From positions 1 to 20,086 of the forward strand of contig JBMNTB010000031.1 of NCBI GenBank assembly GCA_050945515.1: a stretch of DNA of 20,086 nt, given 5' to 3'. The position numbers and the translations under genes are program-made. Origin of the DNA: UBA1046 sp050945515. GTDB taxonomy: Bacteria > Bacillota > Clostridia > Saccharofermentanales > DTU023. Positions 7,439-14,740 of this stretch are shown one piece after another. Position 1 is the first letter of the stretch, and every line of letters begins with the position of its first letter. Below the pieces are notes generated by a model. That model was not told the DNA's origin. It did not search any database and saw only the letters and a program-made list of their open reading frames with translations.

Positions 7439-8356
7439 TTAGTCGGATTTCCCTCTAGCCTCTTTTCTCTGACGGATTTCTGCCATAAGCTGTTCATATT
7501 CCTGTTCATGGGATAGGGGAGAATGCTCGAGATCTGCCGGATTTTGCATGAATTTATCGAAGACTTTGAGACTTTTAATTAAATAGAAACCATCACAGAT
7601 CCTTTCATCAATGGAAAACTTTAAATCGACGGTTTGTCGCCATTCGACCTGATTGTCTTTGCCTTTGTAGGGTGCATCATAGACACGGCCGATGGTCATA
7701 AAGACAGAGGTTGTACCAAATTCATACAGATGATGGAAAGGAGCATCAGCTCCAACGCTACCCAGATGAGAAATGTACATAGATGAGTAGAGTGGAATTG
7801 CTTCCATCAGAGCTCTAGGCATGATCCCGTAAAAGTCCATCAGACGTCCGATCCAGAGCGCGAATTGCAGGAATGAACGAGGGAGCTTAACGACAAAACG
7901 GATTAATCTGTCATCAGTTTTCAGCTTGCCGTCCTTGATCATATCGATATTCTTTTGCATGCGTTCAGCAACATCGTAGATAGTATCGGAGGGATCAAGC
8001 TTAACTTTGGCGATTGACTCCAAAGCATCATCAGTCATCTTGGTCTTGACAGCATAAAGGATGGAGATGTCATTATGCTCATAGAGACGCCTTCCGGCAA
8101 TAAAACGATTTATTTTGGGACGCCGATATATAGTTTGCAGCATTGCCGCTACAATTACATTGAACAGAGTGATTCTTTTACCTTCAGCACGTTTATCCCG
8201 GATGAATTCCTGGATAGCCTCGACATCATAAGAACGGGCAAAATAAATAACGGCTTCATTCCGTCCGCGCATAATGTAGGGTGTCATCCTGATCAAGGAA
8301 TCTTCGTCTTTGACAAGTTTTCCGTCGTTTCTCTTCTTAGCAAATAATAGTCCCAT
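7439..8356 (-). CDS. CAT/E2-like acyltransferase-fold protein lacking the catalytic His
   Basis: 305 residues. The fold signature is that of chloramphenicol acetyltransferase and the 2-oxoacid dehydrogenase E2 catalytic domain: a central ITLFNVIVAAML segment, SILYAVKT, and a C-terminal SIDERICDGFYL that aligns with the E2 motif DHRxxDG and the CAT motif HHAVCDGFH. The catalytic His position holds Glu (E251), while D255-G256 are kept. There is no lipoyl or subunit-binding domain, and no E1 or E3 gene nearby, so it is not an ordinary dehydrogenase component. It may be a divergent acyltransferase or a non-catalytic relative. The ATG at 8356 has a good ribosome-binding site (AAGGTG, five bases). 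It is convergent with the LTA-synthase-like gene, so an envelope role is a guess from context. Confidence 0.75.
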   Translation of the reverse strand: MGLLFAKKRNDGKLVKDEDSLIRMTPYIMRGRNEAVIYFARSYDVEAIQEFIRDKRAEGKRITLFNVIVAAMLQTIYRRPKINRFIAGRRLYEHNDISILYAVKTKMTDDALESIAKVKLDPSDTIYDVAERMQKNIDMIKDGKLKTDDRLIRFVVKLPRSFLQFALWIGRLMDFYGIMPRALMEAIPLYSSMYISHLGSVGADAPFHHLYEFGTTSVFMTIGRVYDAPYKGKDNQVEWRQTVDLKFSIDERICDGFYLIKSLKVFDKFMQNPADLEHSPLSHEQEYEQLMAEIRQRKEARGKSD

Positions 8357-8429
8357 TTACACCTTCATACACAACCGGGATGTTTTAAGCCAACCACTGC
8401 TTTCTTCATCCGCCGGCTATTTCCTGACT

Positions 8430-8458
8430 ATCATAGCGGAATTGACAGAATGACTCAA
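8430..8458 (-). promoter_or_regulatory. Promoter of the CAT/E2-like gene
   Basis: On the minus strand, TTGAGT (8458-8453) and TATGAT (8435-8430) are separated by exactly 17 bases. The predicted leader is about 65 bases. The spacer contains TTCTGTCA, resembling the arms of the inverted repeat at the LTA-synthase promoter. Confidence 0.5.
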
Positions 8459-8486
8459 GCAAAGATCAGATCTAACTGCTTAAAAC

Positions 8487-8504
8487 TGTGTAATTATTGT
8501 GTAA
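8487..8504. repeat. Direct repeat TGTGTAA, period 11
   Basis: TGTGTAA occurs at 8487-8493 and 8498-8504, an 11-base period, just downstream of the small HTH gene and upstream of the CAT/E2-like promoter. It could be a small operator; weak evidence. Confidence 0.25.
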
Positions 8505-8521
8505 CTACTGTCAGCCGGAAT

Positions 8522-9043
8522 TTAGTAAGTTTGATACTTTTCCAGCTCCTGCTGTTTTAACCTTATGAACAGATCTACTATGCCGGCATCGCGATAACGT
8601 TTGACTGTTGATAGGGATTTCCCCATCAATACAGCTGTTTCACGCAGGGTATTTTGCTCAAAATACAAGGAAATCAATGTCTCGCGATAAGCTGCATGTA
8701 ATCTGGCGATATGATAGACTACCCCAGCCAACAGATCCTTCCGTGCAGTCAGATGATCGATAGTATCTTGATGATTATGTTGCAAAGCAGAGGATTTGTC
8801 TTCGGCCGGCTGATAGACGGTTTGATTGTCAGAAACTACAAAGGACTGTGGGTTTTGCTCCGTCTCAGTCAACCAGTTCGCAAGTTTTTGCAGGCTGCTG
8901 CGTTCATCCGGCAGGAAAGCCAGATAGCGACGAAGATCTTCAACATCAGAGAAAATAGCTGTGTCACAATTAGTCCCGGACCAATTCTGTTTGGAACTCA
9001 TAACGGGGACTGTGCCGGCAACTGCCACTTGATAATTATGCAT
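8522..9043 (-). CDS. Small protein with C-terminal sigma-region-4-like helix-turn-helix
   Basis: 173 residues, not recognised as a named family. The first 90 residues are mixed polar and show no motif I know. The C-terminal 70 residues (ARKDLLAGVVYHIARLHAAYRETLISLYFE) lead into TLRETAVLMGKSLSTVKRYR, which has the spacing of a sigma-70 region 4 / LuxR-type helix-turn-helix, as also seen in phage-type ArpU or RinA-like activators. It is therefore probably a DNA-binding regulator acting alone, since no sigma region 2 is present. The ATG at 9043 has a strong ribosome-binding site (AAAGGAG, seven bases). It is divergent from the L,D-transpeptidase gene across 311 bases containing repeats, which suggests, without proof, that it controls itself or its neighbour. 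Confidence 0.65.
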   Translation of the reverse strand: MHNYQVAVAGTVPVMSSKQNWSGTNCDTAIFSDVEDLRRYLAFLPDERSSLQKLANWLTETEQNPQSFVVSDNQTVYQPAEDKSSALQHNHQDTIDHLTARKDLLAGVVYHIARLHAAYRETLISLYFEQNTLRETAVLMGKSLSTVKRYRDAGIVDLFIRLKQQELEKYQTY

Positions 9044-9157
9044 TTGGATCTCCTTTCAACCTGAACAAGACGGTGCAAACATATTAAGTTAGTAGGTCTC
9101 GGTAGATTTGGCAATGATCACACAATAAGAAACAAACTGCGACAATAGGGCACAAAG

Positions 9158-9176
9158 CTGTGACAAAATGTCATAG
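9158..9176. promoter_or_regulatory. Operator-like palindrome
   Basis: CTGTGACA-AAA-TGTCATAG pairs arm to arm with one mismatch; the inner TGACA-AAA-TGTCA is perfect. Its size and symmetry suit a dimeric regulator. It sits between the divergent HTH and L,D-transpeptidase genes. Confidence 0.4.
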
Positions 9177-9204
9177 TATAAGCAGAGATGAAGATAGCAA
9201 AAAA

Positions 9205-9236
9205 TTAATTGGGTATCTGCAGGTTTAATTGGGCAT
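9205..9236. repeat. Direct repeat TTAATTGGGYAT, period 20
   Basis: TTAATTGGGTAT at 9205-9216 and TTAATTGGGCAT at 9225-9236 differ at one base and start 20 bases apart, about two helical turns. They lie 35 bases upstream of the L,D-transpeptidase -35, a typical activator position. Confidence 0.45.
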
Positions 9237-9270
9237 TCACAGGGACAACAACAATTTTAATGAGCAACAC

Positions 9271-9298
9271 TTGTGCCAAAAATTAGATATACTATAAT
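9271..9298 (+). promoter_or_regulatory. Promoter of the L,D-transpeptidase gene
   Basis: TTGTGC (9271-9276) and consensus TATAAT (9293-9298) are 16 bases apart. Transcription would begin near 9305, giving a leader of about 50 bases. Confidence 0.55.
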
Positions 9299-9354
9299 AG
9301 ATATTTGGATTAGAATGTTTTAAATATTGTTGGGTAAATTAACTTGGGGGAATT

Positions 9355-10872
9355 ATGAGACAAGAAAAAGGCAGGAAAACTACTCGAGTTGGGCTTATCA
9401 GTTTTGTTCTGGTGCTCATTATGCTGATCAGCGTGCTACCGTCTTGTAGTCTGCTTGAAGAAAAACCGTCCAGAGCCTTCGAAAATCTGGACGCGGAAAC
9501 TGATGCGCCACTGATTAAGGAAACGGAGGAAAATATCCCATCCGATTCGGCGGAGCTGGCTGAAACGGCGAGACCAAATATTCAACATGACAGACCGGTG
9601 ATCTCCAAAGGTACTGTACCGGTATTTACCACGAAAAATAATCCCGGTGTCAAAAACGATACCACTGACGACAAGGCTAATCAGACCGGACCGACTAAGG
9701 CTGTAACCCCCACTCCGACTCCGACCCCAACTCCTCAAGCACCTAGACTAAGCAGCAATGTAGGAGCTGTACATGCCGGCCCGCCCTATACAATCAGGGT
9801 TTTCATTGCCGAGCAACGAGTAGTTGTTTATGGTACCACGGCGAGCGGAGCCGAGGTGCCGATCAGGAAAATGGTTACCTCTACCGGTGTCAGAAGTCAT
9901 CCCACACCGCTTACAGGCGAGAGCAATTATTATTATCTAGGTGGTGGTGTACCATGGGTATCATTCAGTAAGTACAAGCCAACAACCTACCATCAATATG
10001 CTACGCGCTTTTATGGCAAAGGCCTAGGGCCTCATTTTTACTTCCATAGCACAGCTTATTCTAAAATGCGTGATCCGTCCTCACTTCAAGTCGGTGTATT
10101 CAATCGGTTGGGGCGTAGAGCTTCCCACGGTTGTATTCGTCTCAACACCGCCGATGCCAAGTTCATCTATTCACTCCGGGGTACCAGATCCAAGGTCAAA
10201 ATCTTGGCAAATGCTAATGGATATAATATAGGCAGTGTGCCCGGTCTGCCGAAATTCACAATCAAGGTCAAGCGTGGTGACCCGCGCTATGGCTGGGATC
10301 CATATGATCCCAATCCTAATAATCCTTGGAAGAACCATATTGATTCACCGCCCCGTATAATTGGTACGGCTCAGACAATCACGGCCGGCGCAGTTGCAAG
10401 TTTTGATTATCTAAAGGATGTTAAAGCCTATGACTTTACCAATACCGAAGTTGAGGTGACCTATACCGGCAGTGTGGATGTGAATACGGCCGGAACATAT
10501 CCGGTCATATATACGGCAAAGGATGAGACGGGCAATACGAGTACTCTGACGCTGCAGCATGTTGTCAACCCTGCTCCAACATCAACACCAACGCCGACAG
10601 CGGTGCCGACTACTGCACCGCCAACGTCAACGCCGACGCCAACGCAGACGCCAAAGCCACCGACGCCGACGCCAAAACCACCGACACCGACGCCGGATCC
10701 CCCGAGCGTAACACCGGATCCCCCGAGTGTAACACCAGATCCCCCGAGCGTAACACCGGATCCCCCGAGCGTAACACCGGATCCACCGAGCGTAACGCCG
10801 GATCCGCCTAGTGTAACACCGGATCCGCCTAGTGTAACACCAGATCCACCGAGTGTAACACCAGATCCATAA
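9355..10872 (+). CDS. L,D-transpeptidase (YkuD domain) lipoprotein with Ig-like domain and PDPPSVT repeats
   Basis: 505 residues. The signal peptide has a lipobox (VLPSC, C31), predicting a lipid-anchored protein outside the membrane. An acidic linker and a TPTPTP stretch lead to a YkuD catalytic domain at about 145-285, with the motif SHGCIRL (H258, catalytic C260). This family makes 3-3 cross-links in peptidoglycan or attaches proteins to it. Residues about 333-405 look like a bacterial Ig-like domain (TAGTYPVIYTAKDETGN). The C-terminus is a Pro/Thr region and eight perfect PDPPSVT heptads, probably wall-spanning, ending abruptly at PDP-stop. The ATG at 9355 has GGGGG seven bases upstream. 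The coding DNA of the heptads is a near-identical 21-bp tandem array. It precedes the NusG-II gene by 88 bases with no strong terminator. Confidence 0.88.
   Translation: MRQEKGRKTTRVGLISFVLVLIMLISVLPSCSLLEEKPSRAFENLDAETDAPLIKETEENIPSDSAELAETARPNIQHDRPVISKGTVPVFTTKNNPGVKNDTTDDKANQTGPTKAVTPTPTPTPTPQAPRLSSNVGAVHAGPPYTIRVFIAEQRVVVYGTTASGAEVPIRKMVTSTGVRSHPTPLTGESNYYYLGGGVPWVSFSKYKPTTYHQYATRFYGKGLGPHFYFHSTAYSKMRDPSSLQVGVFNRLGRRASHGCIRLNTADAKFIYSLRGTRSKVKILANANGYNIGSVPGLPKFTIKVKRGDPRYGWDPYDPNPNNPWKNHIDSPPRIIGTAQTITAGAVASFDYLKDVKAYDFTNTEVEVTYTGSVDVNTAGTYPVIYTAKDETGNTSTLTLQHVVNPAPTSTPTPTAVPTTAPPTSTPTPTQTPKPPTPTPKPPTPTPDPPSVTPDPPSVTPDPPSVTPDPPSVTPDPPSVTPDPPSVTPDPPSVTPDPPSVTPDP
10693..10869 (+). repeat. 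21-bp tandem repeat array, eight units plus a partial
   Basis: Units of the type CCGGATCCCCCGAGCGTAAC plus A start at 10693 and repeat every 21 bases to 10860, followed by a partial unit to 10869. Differences are few and mostly synonymous, such as GTG for GCG context changes and CCA for CCG. Each unit encodes PDPPSVT. Unit length is a multiple of three, so copy-number change alters length and not frame. Confidence 0.92.
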
Positions 10873-10893
10873 CTGGATGGATAATGGGGATGC

Positions 10894-10906
10894 ATCACCT
10901 GGTGAT
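10894..10906. promoter_or_regulatory. Short palindrome after the L,D-transpeptidase gene
   Basis: ATCACC-T-GGTGAT is a perfect 13-base symmetric element between the L,D-transpeptidase stop and the NusG-II start. It has no T-tract, so it is not an intrinsic terminator; a weak processing or binding site is possible. Confidence 0.25.
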
Positions 10907-10960
10907 AATCCGACACCATAGCGCGGGGATGATTGAAGAATTGGTGGGATATGTACTCTG

Positions 10961-11392
10961 ATGAACAAAATGCAGGATAATAGTGCCAGCAAACAAGTTA
11001 AACGCATCTTTATGAGGCCGACTGATCTGTTGATTGTCGGCCTCTTATTGCTTGTCGCCCTGGCTCTGTACTGGTGGGGCAGGCAGCAAGATGATACGGC
11101 AGTTAAAAAGGCGGAGATCTATTGCGATAATAATCTGATTGCGGTCATTGTCCTGAAGGAAGGTGAGGAGCGTACTTTTAATTTTCCGGAATGCCCGGAA
11201 GTATTCTTTCATCTGTCTGAGAGAGGCACCATTGCTTTTCGGGAATCGAGCTGTCCCGATAAGGTCTGTATCAAAAGCGGCGAGCTGTCCCGAGTTAATG
11301 ACTGGGCCGCCTGTCTGCCCAATCGTGTACTGCTGAAAATTGTCGGTTCTGCAGATGATGCTGATCCCGACCAATTGGATCTGATCGGATGA
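10961..11392 (+). CDS. NusG domain II-containing membrane-anchored protein
   Basis: 143 residues. A short basic N-terminus precedes one membrane helix at about 22-40 (LLIVGLLLLVALALYWWG); the rest lies outside. The external part has the signature of the NusG domain II family found beside Gx transporters and ApbE: FRESSCPDKVC (C98, C103) and AACLPN (C118). Three cysteines in an exported domain suggest metal, disulfide or redox chemistry, but no activity is established that I know of. Despite the name it is not the NusG transcription factor. The start may be the ATG at 10961 or 10970; GGTGGG lies about 12 bases upstream of the first. The stop overlaps the next start by four bases (ATGA), so the two are translationally coupled. 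Confidence 0.85.
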   Translation: MNKMQDNSASKQVKRIFMRPTDLLIVGLLLLVALALYWWGRQQDDTAVKKAEIYCDNNLIAVIVLKEGEERTFNFPECPEVFFHLSERGTIAFRESSCPDKVCIKSGELSRVNDWAACLPNRVLLKIVGSADDADPDQLDLIG

Positions 11393-11949
11393 ATAAGGAC
11401 TATAGGGACAAAGCAAGCCCGCCGGCGGTCGGATATTCAGTTCAAAAACTGGTTGTTTTGGCCCTGCTCTTTGCGATGGCGATCGCCTTAGGTATGTTCG
11501 AAAATGTCCTGCCGCCGCTGCCAACACCGGTCCCTCTGCGCTATGGCCTCTCGAATATTGCGGTGATGTACACGCTGTTTTTTCTGGGTGTGCCGTCAGC
11601 CTATACCATAGCTATACTGAAGAGCCTATTTGCCCTCATGACCAGAGGTCTGATCGCCGGTTTGACCAGCTTGTCCGGCGGTCTGGTATCCGTGACCTGC
11701 ATGTATATACTTAATCGCCTTTCCAAAGGCCGTGTCAGTTATTCGATTCTGGGCGTAAGCGGTGCCGTCAGCCATAATCTAGGTCAGTATTTGCTGATTG
11801 TTCTGCTGGATTATTTGCGCATACCGGTATTGGCCTTTCTGCCACTCTTGCTATTCACGGGAATAGTGACCGGCTTGTTATCTTCGGCGCTGCTATGCGC
11901 GGCTCTGCCGGTCCTAAAACGCTGGCGTCATTTCTTGGGCAGAATCTGA
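11389..11949 (+). CDS. Gx transporter family protein (Hpre_diP_synt_I family)
   Basis: 186 residues, strongly hydrophobic with about five to six membrane helices. Segments such as LVVLALLFAMAIALGMFENVL, PLRYGLSNIAVMYTLFFLG and GAVSHNLGQ match what I know of proteins annotated as heptaprenyl diphosphate synthase component I or Gx transporter. The older synthase label is doubtful: the protein looks like a small-solute or vitamin-type permease. It is coupled by a four-base overlap to the NusG-II gene and lies 40 bases before the ApbE gene. That trio recurs in extracytoplasmic electron-transfer loci, where supply of a quinone or flavin precursor has been suggested. The substrate is not determined. 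Confidence 0.83.
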   Translation: MNKDYRDKASPPAVGYSVQKLVVLALLFAMAIALGMFENVLPPLPTPVPLRYGLSNIAVMYTLFFLGVPSAYTIAILKSLFALMTRGLIAGLTSLSGGLVSVTCMYILNRLSKGRVSYSILGVSGAVSHNLGQYLLIVLLDYLRIPVLAFLPLLLFTGIVTGLLSSALLCAALPVLKRWRHFLGRI

Positions 11950-11989
11950 TACAATGACATATCTGAATTGAGTGCGAAAGTGCGAAAGT

Positions 11990-13081
11990 ATGAGTAAGGA
12001 TCGCTGGAGATTTAATAAGGTAAATGCTGTTTGGCTGATCTGCGCAATTTTGTTGGCATTTGCCGCTGCTTCCTGTTCACAGGTTGAGGTGCAAAGCACT
12101 ACCGGCGATCGCCTTCGTTTTGAAGAATCTATAATCGGTCCCTTTGATACGGTCACAACACTGGTAGCCTATACGAAAGATCAAGACGATTTTGATCAGT
12201 TTGTAGCGCTGGTGAGACAGGATCTGGACCATTATCATAAATTGTTCGATTTTTATAATACTTATCCCGGCATTAACAATATTGGTACTATCAATGAGCA
12301 GGCGGGCAAGCAGCCGGTACCGGTAGACCCAGTGATTATTGATTTTCTCGAGCAATGCTTATGGGCGAATGAGATCTCCGGCGGCCGGGTCAATATGGCC
12401 TTGGGTGCAGTATTGTCGATCTGGCATGATTTGCGTCTGCAGGGGATAAATGATCCGGCCGCAGCCGCACTGCCTGATCCTGATGCGTTGAAACTGGCCA
12501 ATCAACACACCGATATCCACCAGGTTAAGCTCGATAAAGCGGCCGCTACGGTTTTCCTGGCCGATTCCGCTATGAGCCTGGATGTGGGTTCGGGCGCCAA
12601 AGGATATGCTTGTGAGCTGGTGACTCAGCACGCAATCGAGGCCGGCTATGATTCCTTTGTGATTTCTCTCGGCGGCAATATTCGGACGGTTGGGGTTAAG
12701 GCGGATTCCGGCGAGAAGTGGCGGATTGGCGTTAAAAATCCCGATGTGGAGGCGCCGGAAGAGATTATTGATGTGTTGTCGGTGTCAGATCTGGCGATTG
12801 TTACTTCGGGAATTTATGAAAGATATTATACTGTGAACGGTGTCAAATACCATCATATAATTGATCCGGATACGCTGATGCCTTCACAATACTTTGATTC
12901 AGTGACAGTAGTTGCCCCCAGCTCGGCTACTGCTGATGCCATCACCACGGCCTTGTTGAATATGTCCTACCAGGATGGCAAAGAGATGCTGGCACAGCTG
13001 GAAAACTGCGAGGCCTTGTGGTTGAAAGGAACTGAGCGCTACTCAACTCAGGGTTATGATGAATTGCTGGGCGGACAATAG
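11990..13081 (+). CDS. apbE: FAD:protein FMN transferase, ApbE lipoprotein
   Basis: 363 residues from the ATG at 11990; a GTG at 11972 in the same frame is possible but less likely. The signal peptide ends in a lipobox (AASC, C29), placing the enzyme on the outer face of the membrane. ApbE features are present in order: LDVGSGAKGYA near 197, SLGGNIRTVG near 228, HHIIDP, and the metal-binding TADAITTALL near 313. The enzyme hydrolyses FAD and attaches FMN through phosphoester bonds to Thr or Ser of exported flavoproteins, in motifs of the type DGxSGATxT. I see no such acceptor in the proteins of this window. The ribosome-binding site is poor; a duplicated GTGCGAAA lies just upstream of the ATG. 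Confidence 0.9.
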   Translation: MSKDRWRFNKVNAVWLICAILLAFAAASCSQVEVQSTTGDRLRFEESIIGPFDTVTTLVAYTKDQDDFDQFVALVRQDLDHYHKLFDFYNTYPGINNIGTINEQAGKQPVPVDPVIIDFLEQCLWANEISGGRVNMALGAVLSIWHDLRLQGINDPAAAALPDPDALKLANQHTDIHQVKLDKAAATVFLADSAMSLDVGSGAKGYACELVTQHAIEAGYDSFVISLGGNIRTVGVKADSGEKWRIGVKNPDVEAPEEIIDVLSVSDLAIVTSGIYERYYTVNGVKYHHIIDPDTLMPSQYFDSVTVVAPSSATADAITTALLNMSYQDGKEMLAQLENCEALWLKGTERYSTQGYDELLGGQ

Positions 13082-13115
13082 AGCCGGTCAGATCAGATAC
13101 TGTTAAAGGAGAAAA

Positions 13116-13850
13116 ATGATGTCTTTGCTTTTGACAACTTTTTTAGGAGATTTCGATATCAGGGGACTTCTAATGTCAATACTGGTGTTGAGCCTATCGC
13201 TGTCCTTGCATGAATTTTCGCATGCTTGGATGGCCTACAAAATGGGTGACAGTACAGCGGCTGACCTCGGCCGACTGACGCTAAACCCATTGAAGCATCT
13301 GGATCCTATAGGATCGCTGGTGTTTCTGATTACGAGGAGAATCGGCTGGGCCAAGCCGGTGCCGATCAATCCCGCCCGTTTCAGCCGCAAGCGCAGCATG
13401 CGCTTTGGCATCATGATGGTGAGCCTGGCCGGCCCGCTCTCTAATCTTCTCTTGGCGCTTGTCAGCTATCTGTCATTCCTGATTGTGCAAACAATCTATC
13501 TGCTGACCCATAAAGGCAGCATAGTCACTTTTAATACCATGAGCTTTGTGGGTGTGATCTTGGAATTGTTATTTTTGATGTTCTGGGCCAATCTGGGGCT
13601 GGCAGTCTTTAATTTGCTGCCGGTGCCGCCTCTTGATGGCTACAAAGTGTTTGGCGCAGCACTTCCGTCCAGTATCTATTATAGGATCATGCAGTATGAG
13701 CGCTATATCGGGATGGCGTTTTTAATCTTGGTTTTCTTTGGCAGAGGGATTATTTCGAAGGTGATGGGCTGGATCTTGTATCCTTTGGCCTGGATTATTC
13801 AGACACCTCTGGATGCCCTGTTTAAAGTGATTTGGGAGGCCTTGTTCTAA
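13116..13850 (+). CDS. Site-2 protease family (M50) membrane metalloprotease
   Basis: 244 residues. HEFSH at 32-36 in the first membrane helix gives the two zinc-binding histidines and catalytic glutamate. NLLPVPPLDG around 166-175 supplies the third zinc ligand (D174). About five to six hydrophobic segments are present, and no PDZ domain interrupts them, so this is the small FtsH-less M50B type and not RseP. Such proteases cut membrane proteins within the bilayer; the substrate here is unknown. The ribosome-binding site AAAGGAG stands four bases before the ATG at 13116 and seven before a second ATG at 13119, which may be the real start. In Clostridia this gene is often placed just before scpA, as here with a nine-base gap. 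Confidence 0.88.
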   Translation: MMSLLLTTFLGDFDIRGLLMSILVLSLSLSLHEFSHAWMAYKMGDSTAADLGRLTLNPLKHLDPIGSLVFLITRRIGWAKPVPINPARFSRKRSMRFGIMMVSLAGPLSNLLLALVSYLSFLIVQTIYLLTHKGSIVTFNTMSFVGVILELLFLMFWANLGLAVFNLLPVPPLDGYKVFGAALPSSIYYRIMQYERYIGMAFLILVFFGRGIISKVMGWILYPLAWIIQTPLDALFKVIWEALF

Positions 13851-13859
13851 CGATCGCTT

Positions 13860-14663
13860 ATGACGGGATTGACGGCACAGATTGATATTCGCGCCTATGA
13901 CAGTCCACTCGAACTGTTATCAGATCTGCTGGAAAAAAACCGGATCGATATTTACGATATTCCGATTGCAGAAATTACGGATCAGTATCTTGCTGTTATG
14001 GCGGAGATGGAAACTTTGAATATGGACCTGGCCAGTGAATTTCTGGTCATGGCAGCTACTCTGTTGCAGCTTAAATCATATAGTCTGTTGCCATCTAAAA
14101 AAAATGAACCGGAAGCTGAAGATGATTCGCGGGATGAACTGGTCTTAAAATTATTGCGCTACCGACAATGCCGTTTGCTGGCGGCAGAGCTCAACCGGCT
14201 GCATCAGATTTATGCTGACTCTGTGCTCAGACTGCCGGAGCCGCCTGCCAGATTGGGTATTACGCAAGAATATGTTGAAGACAGTCTGGATTTTACTAAA
14301 TTCCAAGCAGCGGTGCTGGCGCTGGAAACCAGAAATCGCAATAAATACCATGATTTACGTCAAAATGTGCGCTATCTGCTCCGACGGGAAAGGGTATCAA
14401 TCAAGGACAAAGTCAAAGAGATTCTGAGGCAAGTCTGGCGCAAGAAAAAAATCTGGTTTCATGAGCTTTATCCTCCCGCTTCCTCCAGTAAGATGGAACA
14501 AGCCACAGGTTTTCTGGCTATGCTGGAACTGATGCGGCAAAATAGGATCACAGTAATTCAAAAGATTCCTTATGGAGCTATGCGAATTGAGAAAGGTCTG
14601 CTGTTACAGGAGGAAGATATTATAAGCGGTGTAGAAATAGTTGATGAAGACTTACTGCTTTGA
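13860..14663 (+). CDS. scpA: Segregation and condensation protein A
   Basis: 267 residues. The N-terminus IRAYDSPLELLSDLLEKNRIDIYDIPIAEITDQYL is the typical SMC-binding start of the kleisin ScpA. The middle helical region (LLQLKSYSLLP) and the C-terminal winged-helix part (FLAMLELMRQNRITVIQ) follow in the usual order and length. It bridges the SMC dimer with ScpB in the bacterial condensin that compacts and separates sister chromosomes. It follows the M50 gene after nine bases and lacks a good ribosome-binding site, so it may depend on upstream translation. Confidence 0.92.
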   Translation: MTGLTAQIDIRAYDSPLELLSDLLEKNRIDIYDIPIAEITDQYLAVMAEMETLNMDLASEFLVMAATLLQLKSYSLLPSKKNEPEAEDDSRDELVLKLLRYRQCRLLAAELNRLHQIYADSVLRLPEPPARLGITQEYVEDSLDFTKFQAAVLALETRNRNKYHDLRQNVRYLLRRERVSIKDKVKEILRQVWRKKKIWFHELYPPASSSKMEQATGFLAMLELMRQNRITVIQKIPYGAMRIEKGLLLQEEDIISGVEIVDEDLLL

Positions 14664-14740
14664 ACCGGCAGCACAACAGTAAAGAAGAGACACCGTATAA
14701 TACCGATATTGCAATGGATATAAGGGGAACGTATAAGTAG

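Larger units (their letters stand above)
9044..9354. other. 311-base divergent control region
   Basis: There is no credible reading frame here. The region lies between the start codons of the HTH gene (minus) and the L,D-transpeptidase (plus). It holds an imperfect 19-base palindrome (9158-9176), a direct repeat of period 20 (9205-9236) and the plus-strand promoter at 9271-9298. The minus-strand promoter is not clear; TTGTCG followed after 17 bases by TGTGAT near 9115-9145 is the best weak candidate. Confidence 0.6.

Noticed and set aside
7439..8356. Antibiotic-resistance chloramphenicol acetyltransferase
   Set aside because: Although the fold motif is similar, the catalytic His is replaced by Glu and the overall sequence is not that of a resistance CAT.
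10693..10869. CRISPR-like array
   Set aside because: Units are contiguous 21-mers with no spacers, are in frame within a gene, and no cas genes are near.
10461..11007. Minus-strand open frames with Gly/Val or Arg/Tyr repeats
   Set aside because: They are mirror readings of the 21-bp repeat array, open because of its periodicity.
12928..12970. FMN-acceptor motif in neighbouring proteins
   Set aside because: Stretches such as TTASGAEV in the transpeptidase and SSATADA in ApbE lack the DGxSGATxT pattern; the latter is the ApbE metal site.
14696..14701. Internal promoter before scpB
   Set aside because: The TATAAT is perfect, but the sequence 17 bases upstream (CAACAG) is a poor -35 and there is no extended -10, so it is not listed as a feature.
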